The notes: generated from the letters alone by a model not told the origin. A stretch of 64,000 nt of DNA from Paenibacillus chitinolyticus NBRC 15660 (GCF_000739915.1 NZ_BBJT01000010.1:62001-126000); one strand, 5' to 3'. Positions 25,827 through 37,600 are shown, counted from the first letter of the stretch. Program-made: numbers and translations.

Positions 25827-26525
25827 ATGGCAGTAATTTCCATGAAGCAGCTTCTAGAAGCTGGGGTACACTTCGGTCACCAAACCCGTCGTTGGAACCC
25901 GAAAATGGACAAATACATCTTCACTGAAAGAAACGGCATTTACATTATCGATCTACAAAAAACGGTTAAAAAGGTTGAGGAAGCTTACAACTTCGTTAAA
26001 TCGGTCTCTGCTGAGAACGGTACGATCATGTTCGTAGGCACCAAAAAACAAGCTCAAGACTCCGTTAAAGAAGAAGCGGAACGTTGCGGCATGTTCTACA
26101 TCAACCAACGCTGGCTCGGCGGCACGCTGACCAACTTCCAAACGATTCAAAAGCGTATCAACCGTCTTAAAGAGCTTGAAAAAATGGAGCAAGACGGCAC
26201 GTTCGAACTTCTTCCTAAGAAAGAAGTTATCATCCTGAACAAGGAAAAAGATCGCCTCGATAAATTCCTCGGCGGCATCAAAGGCATGAAAGGCCTGCCT
26301 AGCGCCCTGTTCATCATTGATCCACGCAAAGAGCGTATTGCAGTTGCAGAAGCTCGCAAACTTGGTATCCCAATCGTAGGTATCGTTGATACGAACTGCG
26401 ATCCGGACGAAATCGACTATGTTATCCCAGGTAATGACGACGCGATCCGCGCTGTTAAATTGCTGACTGGTAAAATGGCCGACGCTGTGATCGAAGCTAA
26501 CCAAGGCGAACAAACAACGGCTTAA
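25827..26525 (+). CDS. rpsB: 30S ribosomal protein S2
   Basis: 232 residues. Typical S2 segments are [43 protein letters not shown] and [17 protein letters not shown] 25827 is chosen because GAGGAGGTG lies 7-8 bases upstream and the family starts [10 protein letters not shown]. Codon use is strongly biased, as expected for a highly expressed gene. It is followed by a hairpin terminator/attenuator before tsf. Confidence 0.98.
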   Translation: MAVISMKQLLEAGVHFGHQTRRWNPKMDKYIFTERNGIYIIDLQKTVKKVEEAYNFVKSVSAENGTIMFVGTKKQAQDSVKEEAERCGMFYINQRWLGGTLTNFQTIQKRINRLKELEKMEQDGTFELLPKKEVIILNKEKDRLDKFLGGIKGMKGLPSALFIIDPRKERIAVAEARKLGIPIVGIVDTNCDPDEIDYVIPGNDDAIRAVKLLTGKMADAVIEANQGEQTTA

Positions 26526-26550
26526 TCGACATAAACGAACGTAACAGGAA

Positions 26551-26594
26551 AAGGGTGGTCTGAAGGCACTTGAGCCTATCACCGCCCTTTTTTT
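26551..26594 (+). terminator. Hairpin terminator between rpsB and tsf
   Basis: AAGGGTGGT (26551-26559) pairs with ATCACCGCCCTT (26578-26589) with one wobble. An inner GGC/GCC stem encloses the loop, and a run of seven T follows. Strong in appearance, so it probably reduces S2-tsf read-through and sets the S2 to EF-Ts ratio. Confidence 0.78.
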
Positions 26595-26626
26595 AAAATA
26601 CTTACAATCTTAGGGAGGTCCCTATT

Positions 26627-27283
26627 ATGGCAGTAACAGCTGCAATGGTAAAAGAATTGCGTGAAAAAACAGGCGCAGGCATGCTTGATTGCAAAAAAGC
26701 GTTGGACGAAGCAAACGGCGATCTGACGAAAGCAAGCGAAATCCTTCGTGAGAAAGGTCTTGCCGCTGCCGCTAACAAAGCAGGCCGCGCAGCTACCGAA
26801 GGCATTGTAGAATCTTACATTCATGCCGGCGGACGCATCGGCGTTCTGGTCGAAGTTAACTGTGAAACTGACTTCGTAGCCAAAACGGACAACTTCCGTG
26901 ATTTCGTAAAAGGTATCGCCATGCAAATCGCCGCTGCGAACCCTTCCTACGTTCGTCGTGAAGAAGTTCCGACAGAAGAGCTTGATAAAGAAAAAGAAAT
27001 TCTTCGCAACCAAGCGCTGAACGAAGGCAAACCTGCTAACATCGTGGACAAAATGGTTGAAGGCCGCATCAACAAATACTACGAAGAAATTTGTCTGATG
27101 GAACAATCCTACATCAAAGATCCGGACAAAACGGTATCCGTCCTGCTGAACGAAATGATCAGCACGATCGGGGAGAACATCTCCATCCGCCGCTTTGCTC
27201 GCTATGAGCTTGGTGAAGGTCTTGAGAAGAAAGTCGACAACTTCGTTGAAGAAGTAATGGCACAAGCTAAAGGCAACGCCTAA
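26627..27283 (+). CDS. tsf: Elongation factor Ts
   Basis: 218 residues, shorter than the 293 of B. subtilis because the C-terminal dimerisation part is reduced. The N-terminal UBA-like domain reads [20 protein letters not shown], and the core [20 protein letters not shown] and [12 protein letters not shown] is intact. It recycles EF-Tu by exchanging GDP for GTP. A GGGAGGT site precedes ATG 26627. The short form is common in Paenibacillaceae and other lineages, so it does not indicate truncation. Confidence 0.97.
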   Translation: MAVTAAMVKELREKTGAGMLDCKKALDEANGDLTKASEILREKGLAAAANKAGRAATEGIVESYIHAGGRIGVLVEVNCETDFVAKTDNFRDFVKGIAMQIAAANPSYVRREEVPTEELDKEKEILRNQALNEGKPANIVDKMVEGRINKYYEEICLMEQSYIKDPDKTVSVLLNEMISTIGENISIRRFARYELGEGLEKKVDNFVEEVMAQAKGNA

Positions 27284-27303
27284 TACCGAACGGACCAAAA
27301 GCG

Positions 27304-27328
27304 GGAACACATTGTGTTCCTTCTTTTA
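27304..27328 (+). terminator. Hairpin terminator after tsf
   Basis: A perfect 7-bp stem, GGAACAC (27304-27310) and GTGTTCC (27314-27320), with a 3-base loop followed by TTCTTTTAT. It separates rpsB-tsf from pyrH, with some read-through likely because no clear pyrH promoter was found. Confidence 0.75.
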
Positions 27329-27355
27329 TAAACAGAAACGGTACAAGAAAGATAG

Positions 27356-28117
<762 letters not shown>

Positions 28118-28121
28118 TCGT

Positions 28122-28676
28122 ATGCCGCAATCGATTAAAAAGAATGCAGAAGAGCGGATGAGCAAGGCTATCGACGCACTCAAGCGCGATCTGGCCACTC
28201 TGCGTGCAGGCCGCGCAAACCCTGCGCTGCTCGATAAAATCCAAGTGGAATACTATGGCGCGATGACTCCGGTTAACCAGCTGGCTAACATCTCCACGCC
28301 GGACTCCCGCACGCTGATCATTCAGCCATGGGATAAAAGCTCCATGGGAGCTATTGAGAAGGCTATTCTCAAGTCCGAACTGGGCTTGACTCCGGCTAAC
28401 GACGGTACGGTGATCCGACTTGTCATTCCGCCGCTTACGGAAGAACGCCGCAGCGATCTGGTTAAACTGACTCGTAAATACGGGGAAGAGGCCAAAGTTG
28501 CGATCCGTAATATCCGCCGCGATGCCAATGATGACATCAAGAAGCAGGAGAAAAACGGTATTTCCGAAGACGAGTCCCGTCGTCACCAGGACGATATTCA
28601 GAAATTTACGGACAAATTCACGGCTGAAGTCGAGAAAGTCCTGACAGGTAAAGAAAAAGAAATTATGGAAGTGTAA
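28122..28676 (+). CDS. frr: Ribosome recycling factor
   Basis: 184 residues. The sequence shows the three-helix and beta-domain pattern of [43 protein letters not shown] and IPPLTEERR. It splits post-termination ribosomes with EF-G. ATG 28122 is preceded by AAAGGGAG. The upstream in-frame TTG at 28098 lies inside pyrH and lacks a ribosome site. Confidence 0.97.
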   Translation: MPQSIKKNAEERMSKAIDALKRDLATLRAGRANPALLDKIQVEYYGAMTPVNQLANISTPDSRTLIIQPWDKSSMGAIEKAILKSELGLTPANDGTVIRLVIPPLTEERRSDLVKLTRKYGEEAKVAIRNIRRDANDDIKKQEKNGISEDESRRHQDDIQKFTDKFTAEVEKVLTGKEKEIMEV

Positions 28677-28688
28677 ACGGCTATCGTC

Positions 28689-28720
28689 GCCCCCTGAAAT
28701 ACCGGGGGCTTTTCATCTTT
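28689..28720 (+). terminator. Terminator after frr
   Basis: GCCCCC (28689-28694) and GGGGGC (28704-28709) form a 6-bp GC stem with a 9-base loop, followed by TTTTCATCTTT. It lies between frr and uppS. Confidence 0.72.
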
Positions 28721-28739
28721 CCATAGTGGGGGAAAAAAG

Positions 28740-29510
28740 ATGTTCAATCAACTGAAAAAATGGCTTGGAAACGAGTCTGCACAGGACGAGAAGTCTCCCC
28801 ATTTGGAGTTGGACAACGTTCCGTCTCATATTGCCATTATCATGGACGGAAACGGACGCTGGGCGAAACAGCGCGGACTTCCCCGTGTGGCCGGGCACCA
28901 TTCCGGTATGAAGAATGTGAAGAAAATCACCATTGCAGCTGACAGCATCGGAGTCAAGGTGCTGACGATGTATGCCTTTTCCACGGAAAACTGGAAGCGT
29001 CCTAAAGAGGAAGTCGAATTCCTCATGAAGCTGCCCCAAGAGTTCTTTCCGCTGGAGATTGAGGAACTGATCGAGCGTAATGTGCGGATCCGCATGACCG
29101 GCTGGAAAGAAAGCCTGCCGGATTACACACTGAATGCCATTGAAGATGCAATCGAGCGTACAAAGAATAACACAGGCCTCATCCTAAACTTTGCTCTGAA
29201 TTACGGTGGCCGCAAGGAACTGCTCGCCGGCGTTCAGGATGTGCTGAAGGATGTCCAGGAAGGCAAACTTCGGCCGGAAGAATTGACGGAGGAAACATTT
29301 TCTTCGTATATGCTCACTTCCGGGCTTCCTGACCCCGACTTGCTGATCCGGACGAGCGGAGAGCTGAGGCTTAGCAATTTTCTGCTGTGGCAGCTCGCCT
29401 ATACCGAATTATGGTTTACGGAAGCTTACTGGCCTGAATTCTCGGAAGAGCATTTTTACCGGGCCGTTGCCGAATACCAACGACGGGCAAGACGATACGG
29501 AGGCTTGTAA
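28740..29510 (+). CDS. uppS: Undecaprenyl diphosphate synthase UppS
   Basis: 256 residues. The cis-prenyltransferase signature is present: IAIIMDGNGRWAKQRGLPR with catalytic Asp, GHHSGMKNV, TMYAFSTENWKRP and DLLIRTSGELRLSNFLLWQ. It condenses isopentenyl units onto farnesyl diphosphate to make the lipid carrier for cell-wall precursors. About 20 residues extend the N terminus before the core, usual in this group. A GGGGGAAA site precedes ATG 28740. Confidence 0.96.
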   Translation: MFNQLKKWLGNESAQDEKSPHLELDNVPSHIAIIMDGNGRWAKQRGLPRVAGHHSGMKNVKKITIAADSIGVKVLTMYAFSTENWKRPKEEVEFLMKLPQEFFPLEIEELIERNVRIRMTGWKESLPDYTLNAIEDAIERTKNNTGLILNFALNYGGRKELLAGVQDVLKDVQEGKLRPEELTEETFSSYMLTSGLPDPDLLIRTSGELRLSNFLLWQLAYTELWFTEAYWPEFSEEHFYRAVAEYQRRARRYGGL

Positions 29511-29534
29511 GCATCGGTTTGGAGGAATGAAGCA

Positions 29535-30332
29535 TTGAAGCAGAGGATTCTGACGGGAGCGATAGCCGGAGCCGGATTTCTGGGCCTGCTGGCTGTCGGC
29601 GGCAATTGGTTTGCCGCCTTGATCGTACTAATGGCCATTATCGGCTTTGATGAGTATGTGCGAATGAACAAGTTGAAAGACCACCGAATCACATGGCTGG
29701 TCGGCATGATCGCCTTGATTCTGCTGACCCTTCCATGGGAAATGCACCGGTTTACCTATGAGCTCAATGAGGTCGGCCTGATCTGGGGAGCCGCCTTCGT
29801 GCTGATGGCCGCGACGGTCTTGTCCAAAAACAAAATTACCATCGACATGGTGTCGCTTCTTTTTCTCGGAGTCGTGTACATAGGTGTCGGATTTCATTAT
29901 ATGATCATGACGCGGTGGATACCCGAGCATGGTTTGTTTTGGACGCTTCTGATTTTTGTCTGCATTTGGGCGACGGATTCCGGCGCGTATTTTGTCGGAT
30001 CGAAATTCGGCAAACACTTGCTGTGGCCGGTAATCAGCCCTAAGAAATCGGTCGAGGGAGCCCTCGGCGGAGTATTGATTGCTATTGTAGCCGGACTCTG
30101 TTTTTCCCTGGCCCGTCCCGAACTTCTGTCTCCGGCTCGCGCGGTGCTGATCGGTGTCGTTATTGCCGTGTCGGGGCAGCTCGGCGACCTTATGCAATCC
30201 GCCTACAAGCGGGTGAAGGGAATTAAGGATACGGGGACCATTCTGCCGGGTCATGGTGGAATTCTCGACCGTGTGGACAGCTGGCTTATCGTTTTTCCGC
30301 TTGTCCACTGGCTAGCGCTGATTCCTTCCTGA
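29535..30332 (+). CDS. cdsA: Phosphatidate cytidylyltransferase CdsA
   Basis: 265 residues with TTG start, about eight hydrophobic helices. The C-terminal CDP-diglyceride synthase signature runs from about residue 205 (SAYKRVKGIKDTGTILPGHG then GILDRVDS). It makes CDP-diacylglycerol from phosphatidic acid and CTP in the membrane. GGAGG lies 9 bases before the TTG. Order uppS-cdsA-dxr-rasP is standard for bacteria. Confidence 0.95.
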   Translation: MKQRILTGAIAGAGFLGLLAVGGNWFAALIVLMAIIGFDEYVRMNKLKDHRITWLVGMIALILLTLPWEMHRFTYELNEVGLIWGAAFVLMAATVLSKNKITIDMVSLLFLGVVYIGVGFHYMIMTRWIPEHGLFWTLLIFVCIWATDSGAYFVGSKFGKHLLWPVISPKKSVEGALGGVLIAIVAGLCFSLARPELLSPARAVLIGVVIAVSGQLGDLMQSAYKRVKGIKDTGTILPGHGGILDRVDSWLIVFPLVHWLALIPS

Positions 30333-30389
30333 ATCCAAGTACCCGTCCAATAGACAGAATCGGCTCAGGCTTATTCAACGGGGGAGAAT

Positions 30390-31535
30390 ATGAATAAACG
30401 AATAGCGATACTTGGCTCGACAGGATCGATCGGCACGCAAACGCTTGATGTCATTGCCCATCATCCGGATCAATTTACCGTAGAGGCCCTTGCCGGCGGA
30501 CGGAACGTGGAGCTTCTAGCCGAGCAAATCCGCCGGTTCAAGCCGAAACTGGCTTCCGTGGCCACCCGGGAACTGGCGGATCAGTTGTCCGCTTTAATAC
30601 CCGCAGGTACACGTATTCTGTTCGGTGAAGAGGGGCTCCTGGAGACGGCGGCCGGAACCGATGCGGATTTTGTCGTAACGGCCGTAGTCGGCAACCAGGG
30701 GCTGGAACCGACGATCGCCGCGATTGAAGCGGGCAAAACGATCGGCCTTGCGAATAAAGAGCCGCTTGTGAGCGCGGGGCATCTGGTAACGGAAGCCGCG
30801 AACCGCAAAGGTGTGAGGCTGCTGCCCATCGACAGCGAACATTCCGCGATTTTCCAGTGTCTGAACGGCGAACGCCGGGAAGAGGTCAGGAAAATTACCA
30901 TTACGGCTTCCGGCGGTTCTTTCCGGGACCGTACCCGGGCGGAGCTGGAAGGCGTTACGGTCGAGCAGGCGTTGAACCATCCGAACTGGTCCATGGGCGC
31001 AAAGATTACGATCGACTCGGCCACGATGGTCAACAAAGGGCTCGAAGTGATAGAAGCCCATTGGCTTTTTGACCTGCCTTACGATCAAATCGGTGTGATT
31101 TTGCATCCGGAAAGCATCATCCACTCTTACGTTGAGTTCAAGGATAGCAGCATTATAGCCCAGCTCGGAAACCCGGACATGCGCGTGCCGATCCAATATG
31201 CGCTATCCTACCCGAACCGGCTGCTTTCATCAGCGAAATCCCTGGATTTGGCGGAAATCGCTACACTGAATTTCCGGCCCATGGATTTCGACCGGTTCCC
31301 TTGCCTCCGGATGGCTTACGAAAGCGGCCGAACCGGGGGTACGGCGCCAACCGTGTTCAACGCGGCTAATGAACAAGCCGTTGCGAAGTTTTTGCAGGGA
31401 GAGATTCCTTTTCTCCGCATTGAAACCATCATAGAAGAATGTCTGCAAAGACACTCGGTCATGAGCAGTCCGCAGATCGGTGATATTTTGGAAGCCGACC
31501 GGTGGGCGCGTGAAACTGCGTCTCTGCTCGGCTGA
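30390..31535 (+). CDS. dxr: 1-deoxy-D-xylulose 5-phosphate reductoisomerase
   Basis: 381 residues. The NADPH-binding start is [16 protein letters not shown]. Metal/substrate motifs are [58 protein letters not shown] and [13 protein letters not shown]. It catalyses the first committed step of the MEP isoprenoid pathway, which feeds the neighbouring uppS product. A GGGGGAG site precedes ATG 30390. Complete and unremarkable. Confidence 0.97.
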   Translation: MNKRIAILGSTGSIGTQTLDVIAHHPDQFTVEALAGGRNVELLAEQIRRFKPKLASVATRELADQLSALIPAGTRILFGEEGLLETAAGTDADFVVTAVVGNQGLEPTIAAIEAGKTIGLANKEPLVSAGHLVTEAANRKGVRLLPIDSEHSAIFQCLNGERREEVRKITITASGGSFRDRTRAELEGVTVEQALNHPNWSMGAKITIDSATMVNKGLEVIEAHWLFDLPYDQIGVILHPESIIHSYVEFKDSSIIAQLGNPDMRVPIQYALSYPNRLLSSAKSLDLAEIATLNFRPMDFDRFPCLRMAYESGRTGGTAPTVFNAANEQAVAKFLQGEIPFLRIETIIEECLQRHSVMSSPQIGDILEADRWARETASLLG

Positions 31536-31552
31536 GCCTCGATGAAGGATAA

Positions 31553-31592
31553 ACCGACCGCTCCGGAAATTTTCCGGACGGCCGGTTTTTTA
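31553..31592 (+). terminator. Strong terminator after dxr
   Basis: CCGACCG.TCCGGAAA pairs with TTTCCGGACGGCCGG (31553-31585) in a long nearly perfect stem followed by TTTTTTA. One of the strongest terminators in the window. Confidence 0.88.
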
Positions 31593-31637
31593 GTCTATGA
31601 GCTCCATGTTCCCGCGTATACTGACATAGGCGATTGC

Positions 31638-31667
31638 TTGTATTAGGCCGCTCAATAATGGTACATT
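31638..31667 (+). promoter_or_regulatory. Possible promoter upstream of rasP
   Basis: TTGTAT (31638-31643) and TACATT (31662-31667) with an 18-base spacer, about 68 bases before the rasP start and after the strong dxr terminator. Match quality is moderate. A promoter is needed somewhere here given the terminator, but this exact site is tentative. Confidence 0.4.
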
Positions 31668-31734
31668 AGGAACATACGTAAGCATAAACGAGACGGCTTT
31701 CAGGAGAGAAAGCGCCGGAGGAGGCAGATGCGGG

Positions 31735-32985
31735 TTGGGAAGCATTGAAACAGGACTGAAAATCGTCCTTATGTTCTTCGTCCTCGTTACGATTCACGAG
31801 TGGGGACATTTTTATTTTGCGAAACGGGCCGGAATTTTGGTGCGTGAATTCGCTATCGGGTTCGGACCAAAATTGTTCTCATATAAAAAGGGCGAAACTC
31901 GTTACACCTTGAGATTGCTCCCGTTCGGCGGATATGTCCGCATGGCCGGCGAGGATCCGGAAATCGTACAAATCCAGGATGGCCAGACGGTTGCCGTGAA
32001 GTTAAACAAGGACAATAAAGTAACCAAGCTATATTTGGACCAGCTTGATCAGCGGGCGAACGTCATCCAAGGCTCCGTGCAGCAGATCGATCTGGAAAAA
32101 GACCTTTTTGTAAAGCTAGAAGTGGGAGACGAGCAGGTCCGCTATGCCGTTCAGCCGGATGCCCTCATGGTTACCCGCGGCGTGGAAACACAGATCGCAC
32201 CACTGGACCGACAGTTTGGCAGCAAGACAGTGGGCCAGCGTTTCCTGTCCATTCTGATGGGGCCGGTTATGAACTTTTTGCTGGCCGCGGTACTGTTCCT
32301 TACCCTCGTCATTATGCAGGGAGTTCCCACGAACGTTAAAGTCGACAAGCTGGAGCCAGGCCGTCCGTCCGAGAAAGCCGGGCTAATGGCCGGAGACGTC
32401 ATCGTGTCCGTGAACCAGGAAACGATCGGGGACAATCGCGAGAATTTTATGAAAGTGGTCGGTTCCTCTCCCAACCAGAAAATGAACTGGGTGATCCAGC
32501 GGGGCGGCGCGGAGAAGAAAATCGAAATTACTCCGGACGAGAACGGCAAGGTCGGGGTTTATATTACGGGAGACAAGCGTTCGGCTTCCTTCGGCGAAAC
32601 GTTGAAGGGCACCTGCAACTACGTTTCGACCTCTACGGTAGGGATTCTCGACGGATTCAAGAAGCTCGTGCTGGGGCAGTTCAAAATGGACGACCTGGGC
32701 GGTCCGGTGCGTATCGTGCAGGTAACCGGCGAATTCGCCAGCCACGGCAGTGAATCGTACATTTACTGGGTCGCGCTGCTCAGCCTGTATTTAGGGCTGT
32801 TTAACCTGCTTCCGTTTCCTGCGCTGGACGGAAGCCGGCTTGTATTCCTCGCCATCGAAGCGGTTCGCGGCAAGCCGGTTGATCCCAACCGCGAAAGCAT
32901 GGTTCACTTTATCGGCTTTGCCATGCTCATGCTATTGATGGTCGCCGTGACCTACAACGATATTTTACGTTTAATTAAAAGCTAA
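31735..32985 (+). CDS. rasP: Site-2 intramembrane metalloprotease RasP/RseP
   Basis: 416 residues with TTG start after GGAGGAGG. The zinc motif HEWGH is at residues 21-25 in the first membrane helix. A PDZ domain lies at about 200-285 (LEPGRPSEKAGLMAGDVIVSVN). The third zinc ligand region is NLLPFPALDGSRLVFLAIE near residue 360. It cleaves transmembrane substrates such as anti-sigma factors and signal-peptide remnants. The ATG at 31728 is out of frame and stops at once, so TTG is the only sensible start. Confidence 0.95.
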   Translation: MGSIETGLKIVLMFFVLVTIHEWGHFYFAKRAGILVREFAIGFGPKLFSYKKGETRYTLRLLPFGGYVRMAGEDPEIVQIQDGQTVAVKLNKDNKVTKLYLDQLDQRANVIQGSVQQIDLEKDLFVKLEVGDEQVRYAVQPDALMVTRGVETQIAPLDRQFGSKTVGQRFLSILMGPVMNFLLAAVLFLTLVIMQGVPTNVKVDKLEPGRPSEKAGLMAGDVIVSVNQETIGDNRENFMKVVGSSPNQKMNWVIQRGGAEKKIEITPDENGKVGVYITGDKRSASFGETLKGTCNYVSTSTVGILDGFKKLVLGQFKMDDLGGPVRIVQVTGEFASHGSESYIYWVALLSLYLGLFNLLPFPALDGSRLVFLAIEAVRGKPVDPNRESMVHFIGFAMLMLLMVAVTYNDILRLIKS

Positions 32986-33094
32986 TCTGTATTATGATAG
33001 ATAGATGTAACCGTTAGGTGAAACGATGCCTGTCCGTCCGACCTGGCAAAACTTGCGTTTGCCCCGCCGGATGGACTTCCGTAGGAGGATCCGT

Positions 33095-34543
33095 ATGTCC
33101 AAAGATAAACAATTTGTCCGGGAAATCACACCGCAGGGTGAAGATTTCTCCCAGTGGTACATTGATGTCATCAAAAAAGCCGATCTTATGAGCTATTCCC
33201 CGGTTCGCGGGTGTATGGTCTTCAAGCCGGACGGCTACGAGATTTGGGAAAACATCCAGCGCGAGCTGGACAAGCGTTTCAAGGAAACGGGGCACCGCAA
33301 CGCCTATTTCCCGCTTTTCATCCCGGAGAGCTTTTTCCAGAAGGAGAAAGAACACGTGGAAGGCTTCAATCCGGAACTTCCCTGGGTGACCGAAGCGGGG
33401 GGAGAGAAGCTCGAAGAGCGTCTGGCCATCCGTCCGACTTCCGAGACGATGATCGGTCATATGTATGCGGAATGGATCAATTCCTACCGTGATCTGCCGC
33501 TCCTAATCAATCAGTGGGCGAACGTAGTCCGCTGGGAGAAACGTACCCTGCCATTCCTTCGCACGACGGAGTTTTTGTGGCAGGAAGGGCATACCGCTCA
33601 CGAAGACGAAGAAGATGCTCGCCGCGAAACGATGCAAATGCTCGAAATTTACAGAGATTTCGCCGAGAATTTCCTCGCCATGCCGGTCATCATCGGGCAG
33701 AAAACACCTTCCGAGAAGTTTGCCGGAGCGGTAGATACTTTCTCGATCGAAGCTATGATGAAAGACGGCAAAGCGGTACAAGCGGGTACTTCGCATTACC
33801 TCGGCACCAACTTTGCGGTTGCTTTCGATATTAAATATTTGAACCGGGAAAATCAGCACCAGTTCGTACACACCACCTCCTGGGGAGTAAGCACACGTCT
33901 GATCGGCGCGACGATTATGGCGCACGGGGACGACCGCGGACTGGCTCTGCCGCCTAAAGTAGCTCCTACACAAGTGATCATGATCCCGATAGGTCCTCCT
34001 AAAACGAGGGAGCAGGTCGTGGCACGCACGGATGAGCTGTTTGCCGAATTGAAGCAGGCGGGTGTCCGGGTAAGAGTGGACGACCGTGCGGACCTAAGCC
34101 CGGGCTGGAAATTCAACGAGTACGAAATGCGCGGCGTTCCGATCCGTGTCGAGCTGGGACCGCGCGATATGGAGAACGGGCAGATCGTTCTCGTTTCCCG
34201 GATTACCGGAGAGAAGAAAATCGTTCAGCAGGTCAACTTCGTTCAGGAAGTTCAGCAGCTCTTGGAAGAGATACACCAGGAGATGTTCAACCGTGCGAAG
34301 CAGCACCTCGAAGAGCATTTGATCACGGTAGACACGCTGGATGAGTTCAAACAATACTTGGAAACGAACCGCGGGTTTGCGCTTGCAGGCTGGTGCGGTT
34401 CGGAAGCTTGTGAAGCCCAGGTCAAAGAAGAGGCGGGAGCAACGAGCCGCAACATTCCGTTTTCGCCGCGGGAATCGAAAGAAACCTGTCTGGTTTGCGG
34501 GGATAAAGCCAAACACACCGTCGTTTTCGGTAAATCTTATTAA
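33095..34543 (+). CDS. proS: Prolyl-tRNA synthetase, archaeal/eukaryotic type
   Basis: 482 residues, clearly shorter than the roughly 564-residue bacterial-type ProRS with its editing insertion. Class II motifs are GYEIWENIQRELDKRF, IRPTSETMIGHMYAEW, NVVRWEKRTLPFLRTTEFLW and QEGHTAHEDEEDA, followed by FVHTTSWGVSTRLIGATIMAHGDDRG-type motif 3 parts. A C-terminal domain carries cysteines WCGSEACEAQ and TCLVCGDKA, as in the archaeal/eukaryotic form. It charges tRNA-Pro. ATG 33095 follows GTAGGAGGA. It occupies the rasP-proS-polC locus where Bacillus has the bacterial form. Confidence 0.94.
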   Translation: MSKDKQFVREITPQGEDFSQWYIDVIKKADLMSYSPVRGCMVFKPDGYEIWENIQRELDKRFKETGHRNAYFPLFIPESFFQKEKEHVEGFNPELPWVTEAGGEKLEERLAIRPTSETMIGHMYAEWINSYRDLPLLINQWANVVRWEKRTLPFLRTTEFLWQEGHTAHEDEEDARRETMQMLEIYRDFAENFLAMPVIIGQKTPSEKFAGAVDTFSIEAMMKDGKAVQAGTSHYLGTNFAVAFDIKYLNRENQHQFVHTTSWGVSTRLIGATIMAHGDDRGLALPPKVAPTQVIMIPIGPPKTREQVVARTDELFAELKQAGVRVRVDDRADLSPGWKFNEYEMRGVPIRVELGPRDMENGQIVLVSRITGEKKIVQQVNFVQEVQQLLEEIHQEMFNRAKQHLEEHLITVDTLDEFKQYLETNRGFALAGWCGSEACEAQVKEEAGATSRNIPFSPRESKETCLVCGDKAKHTVVFGKSY

Positions 34544-34559
34544 GCACGATTACAATGAA

Positions 34560-34601
34560 GGGCAAACGAGATTACTTTCTCTCTTTGTCCTTTTCTTTTT
34601 C
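34560..34601 (+). terminator. Terminator between proS and polC
   Basis: GGGCAAA (34560-34566) plus GAGA pair with TCTC and TTTGTCC (34584-34590) with one bulge and a wobble, followed by TTTTCTTTTT. polC follows about 60 bases later; no clear polC promoter was found. Confidence 0.7.
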
Positions 34602-34660
34602 CGGCCGGGTGAGAGCAAGGCGGCAATCGGAGCAAGCCGGAAGCTTGGGGGAGGGAAGAC

Positions 34661-37600
34661 ATGAGTCATACACCGGATAAAAGGCAGAGGTTCGAGCTTT
34701 TAATGAAGCAGGCGGACATATCGCACGAGATGTCGACGGTCCATTTTGCGGACGGGTATATCGACAAAGTAGAAATCAGCCGGAAAAACCGGGAGTGGAC
34801 CTTCCACCTGGTAAAGCAGGAGTTGGTTCCGCAGGACGTGTACCGGTCTTTCTGCCGGAACGTTCAAGAAAAGTTCGCTCATATCGCCAAGACGCGATTT
34901 GTCATACACATGGAGAATGCCGAGCCGGGCAGGCTCGTGGAAGAATATTGGAGCCTTTTTTTGGAGTGGGTACAGCGCGAAGCCGTTACGGTAAACGGGT
35001 GGCTGAGCAAAGCCAAAACCGAAGTGCAGGGAAATCAGCTGACTTTGATTTTGCTGGATCAGATCGGTTTTGAACTCGCGAAGAAAAAGAACATGGATAA
35101 CTGGGTAAAATCCTTTTTCCAGGATTATTTTAAAACCGAATTTACCGTGAAATATGCGCTCAATGAGAAAAGCACCGAGGAATTCGAACGGTTTGCCCAG
35201 CAGATCGTCGAAGAGGAGAAGCTTGTTACACAGGAAATTATGCAGTCCATCGAGCAGGAGCTGCAGGCTTCGGCCATCCCGGATGCGGATGTCCGGCTGA
35301 TGGTCGGCTACGATATCAAAGATGCGCCTGTACCGATCCAGGATATTGTGGAAGAGGAGAAGAAAGTCACCATTCAAGGGGCTGTCTTCAATCTGGAAGT
35401 GAAAGAGCTGCGGAACGGCAGCACCCTTTACTCGTTTAATGTCACCGACTATACCGATTCCATTATGCTGAAATCGTTCGGGAAGACGAAGGAAGATGTG
35501 CGCATTCTCAATCTGCTTTCCAACGGCTGCTGGATCCGGGCGCGCGGACGTGTGGAATACGACCGTTTCATGATGGTGCCTGAGCTTGTCATGATCCCAT
35601 CGGATATCAACGAAGTACTGCCGCCTAAGGGAAGAATGGATGACGCCGAAGAAAAACGCGTGGAATTCCACCTCCACACGACGATGAGTACGATGGACGG
35701 AATCACTCCGGTCGACCAGTACATCAAGACGGCTGCAAAATGGGGCCACAAAGCGATCGCCATCACGGATCACAGCGGGGTGCAAAGCTACCCGGATGCG
35801 AACAAGGCGGGCAAGAAAAACGGCATCAAGGTCATTTACGGCGTTGAAGCGAATGTGGTGAACGATTCCGTTCCGATCGTCTTGAACCCGATTGATGCGG
35901 ATTTGAAGCAGGCCACGTACGTCGTTTTTGATATCGAGACCACGGGGCTGTCCGTTCTGAACAATAAAATTATCGAAATTGCCGGCGTGAAGGTACAGGA
36001 AGGCAAAGAAATCGACCGTTATTCTACATTTATCCAGCCGCATGAAAAAATTCCTTATCACATCCAGCAGCTTACCAATATCACCGACGAGATGGTAAAA
36101 GACGCACCGGAGCTCGCGGACGAGCTTCCCAAGTTCATCGACTTTATCGGCGATTCCGTGCTTGTCGCTCATAACGCGCGGTTCGATATCGGTTTTATCC
36201 AGGCCAACTTGAAAAGACTGGGCCACCCACAAATGACGAATGCGGTTCTCGATACGCTGGAAATGGCCAGACTGCTGTTCCCTTCCATGAAAAACCACAG
36301 GCTGAACACCTTGTCAGATAAATTTAAAGTAAATCTGGAAAACCATCACAGGGCGATTGACGATACGATTGCACTGGGACATGTTCTCCAGCATTTGATT
36401 AACGAGGCCTACGACCGGAATATCACGAATCTTGGACGTATGAATGATTTTGTGGGGAAAGATTTGTCGAACCAGCGTCCGTTCCACTGCTGCATTTATG
36501 CGGCGAATTCGGTCGGAAAGAAAAATCTGTTCAAACTGATTTCCATTTCCCATACGGAATACTTCAATAAAGTGGCGACGATTCCGAAAAGCAGGCTCAT
36601 TGAGCTTAGGGAAGGGCTGCTTATCGCTTCGGGCTGCGAGAAAGGCGAGTTTTTCGAGACGGTTCTTAACAAATCGCAGGAAGAGGCCGAGCATGTTGCC
36701 GAGTTTTACGATGTGCTGGAGATCCAGCCCGTCAGTTACAACATGCATCTGGTGGATAAAGGGCTGGTCGGCAGCCGTGCCGATTTGGAAGACGCGGTGA
36801 AGCGGATTGTCGCCATCGGCGCAAAACAGGGGAAACCCGTTATTGCGACGGGGAACGTCCATTACTTGGAGCCCCGGGACAAAGTCGCGCGCGATATTAC
36901 GATCAATGGCATCACCGGCTTTAGTCCCCTCAAAGACATGAAAAAGCCGGACGCTCATTTCCGTACGACGCGCGAGATGCTGGAAGAATTCCGTTTCCTC
37001 GGTCAGGAGAAAGCCCATGAAGTCGTGGTGCGCAATACAAACGATCTGGCCGACCGCTTTGAAGAAATCGAGCTGTTTCCGACCAAGCTGTTCACACCGA
37101 TCATTGAAGGAGCGGACGACGAAATCCGCAACACATGCTATGATACGGCCCGTCAAATTTACGGGGATGAAATTCCTGAAATTGTCGTGCAGCGGCTTGA
37201 AAAAGAACTGGTGCCGATCATCAAATACGGGTTCTCGGCCAACTATCTCATTTCGGAACGGCTCGTTAAAAAATCCAACGAAGACGGTTATCTCGTCGGT
37301 TCCCGGGGATCGGTCGGCTCCTCCGTAGTCGCCACATTCCTGGGCATTTCGGAGGTTAACCCTCTCCCGCCGCATTATATTTGCCGCTCGTGCAAATTCA
37401 GCGAATGGTTTACGGACGGCAGCATTCCGAGCGGGTTCGACCTGCCGGATAAGACCTGCCCGACCTGCGGCGACAAGCTTAAAGGCGAGGGCCAGGACAT
37501 TCCGTTCGAAACGTTCCTCGGATTTAAAGGGGACAAGGTTCCCGATATCGACTTGAACTTCTCCGGGGAGTACCAACCGGTCGCTCATAACTACACCAAG

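Noticed and set aside
26627-27283. Truncated or frameshifted tsf
   Set aside because: The frame is intact, and an EF-Ts of about 218 residues is a normal short form in this family.
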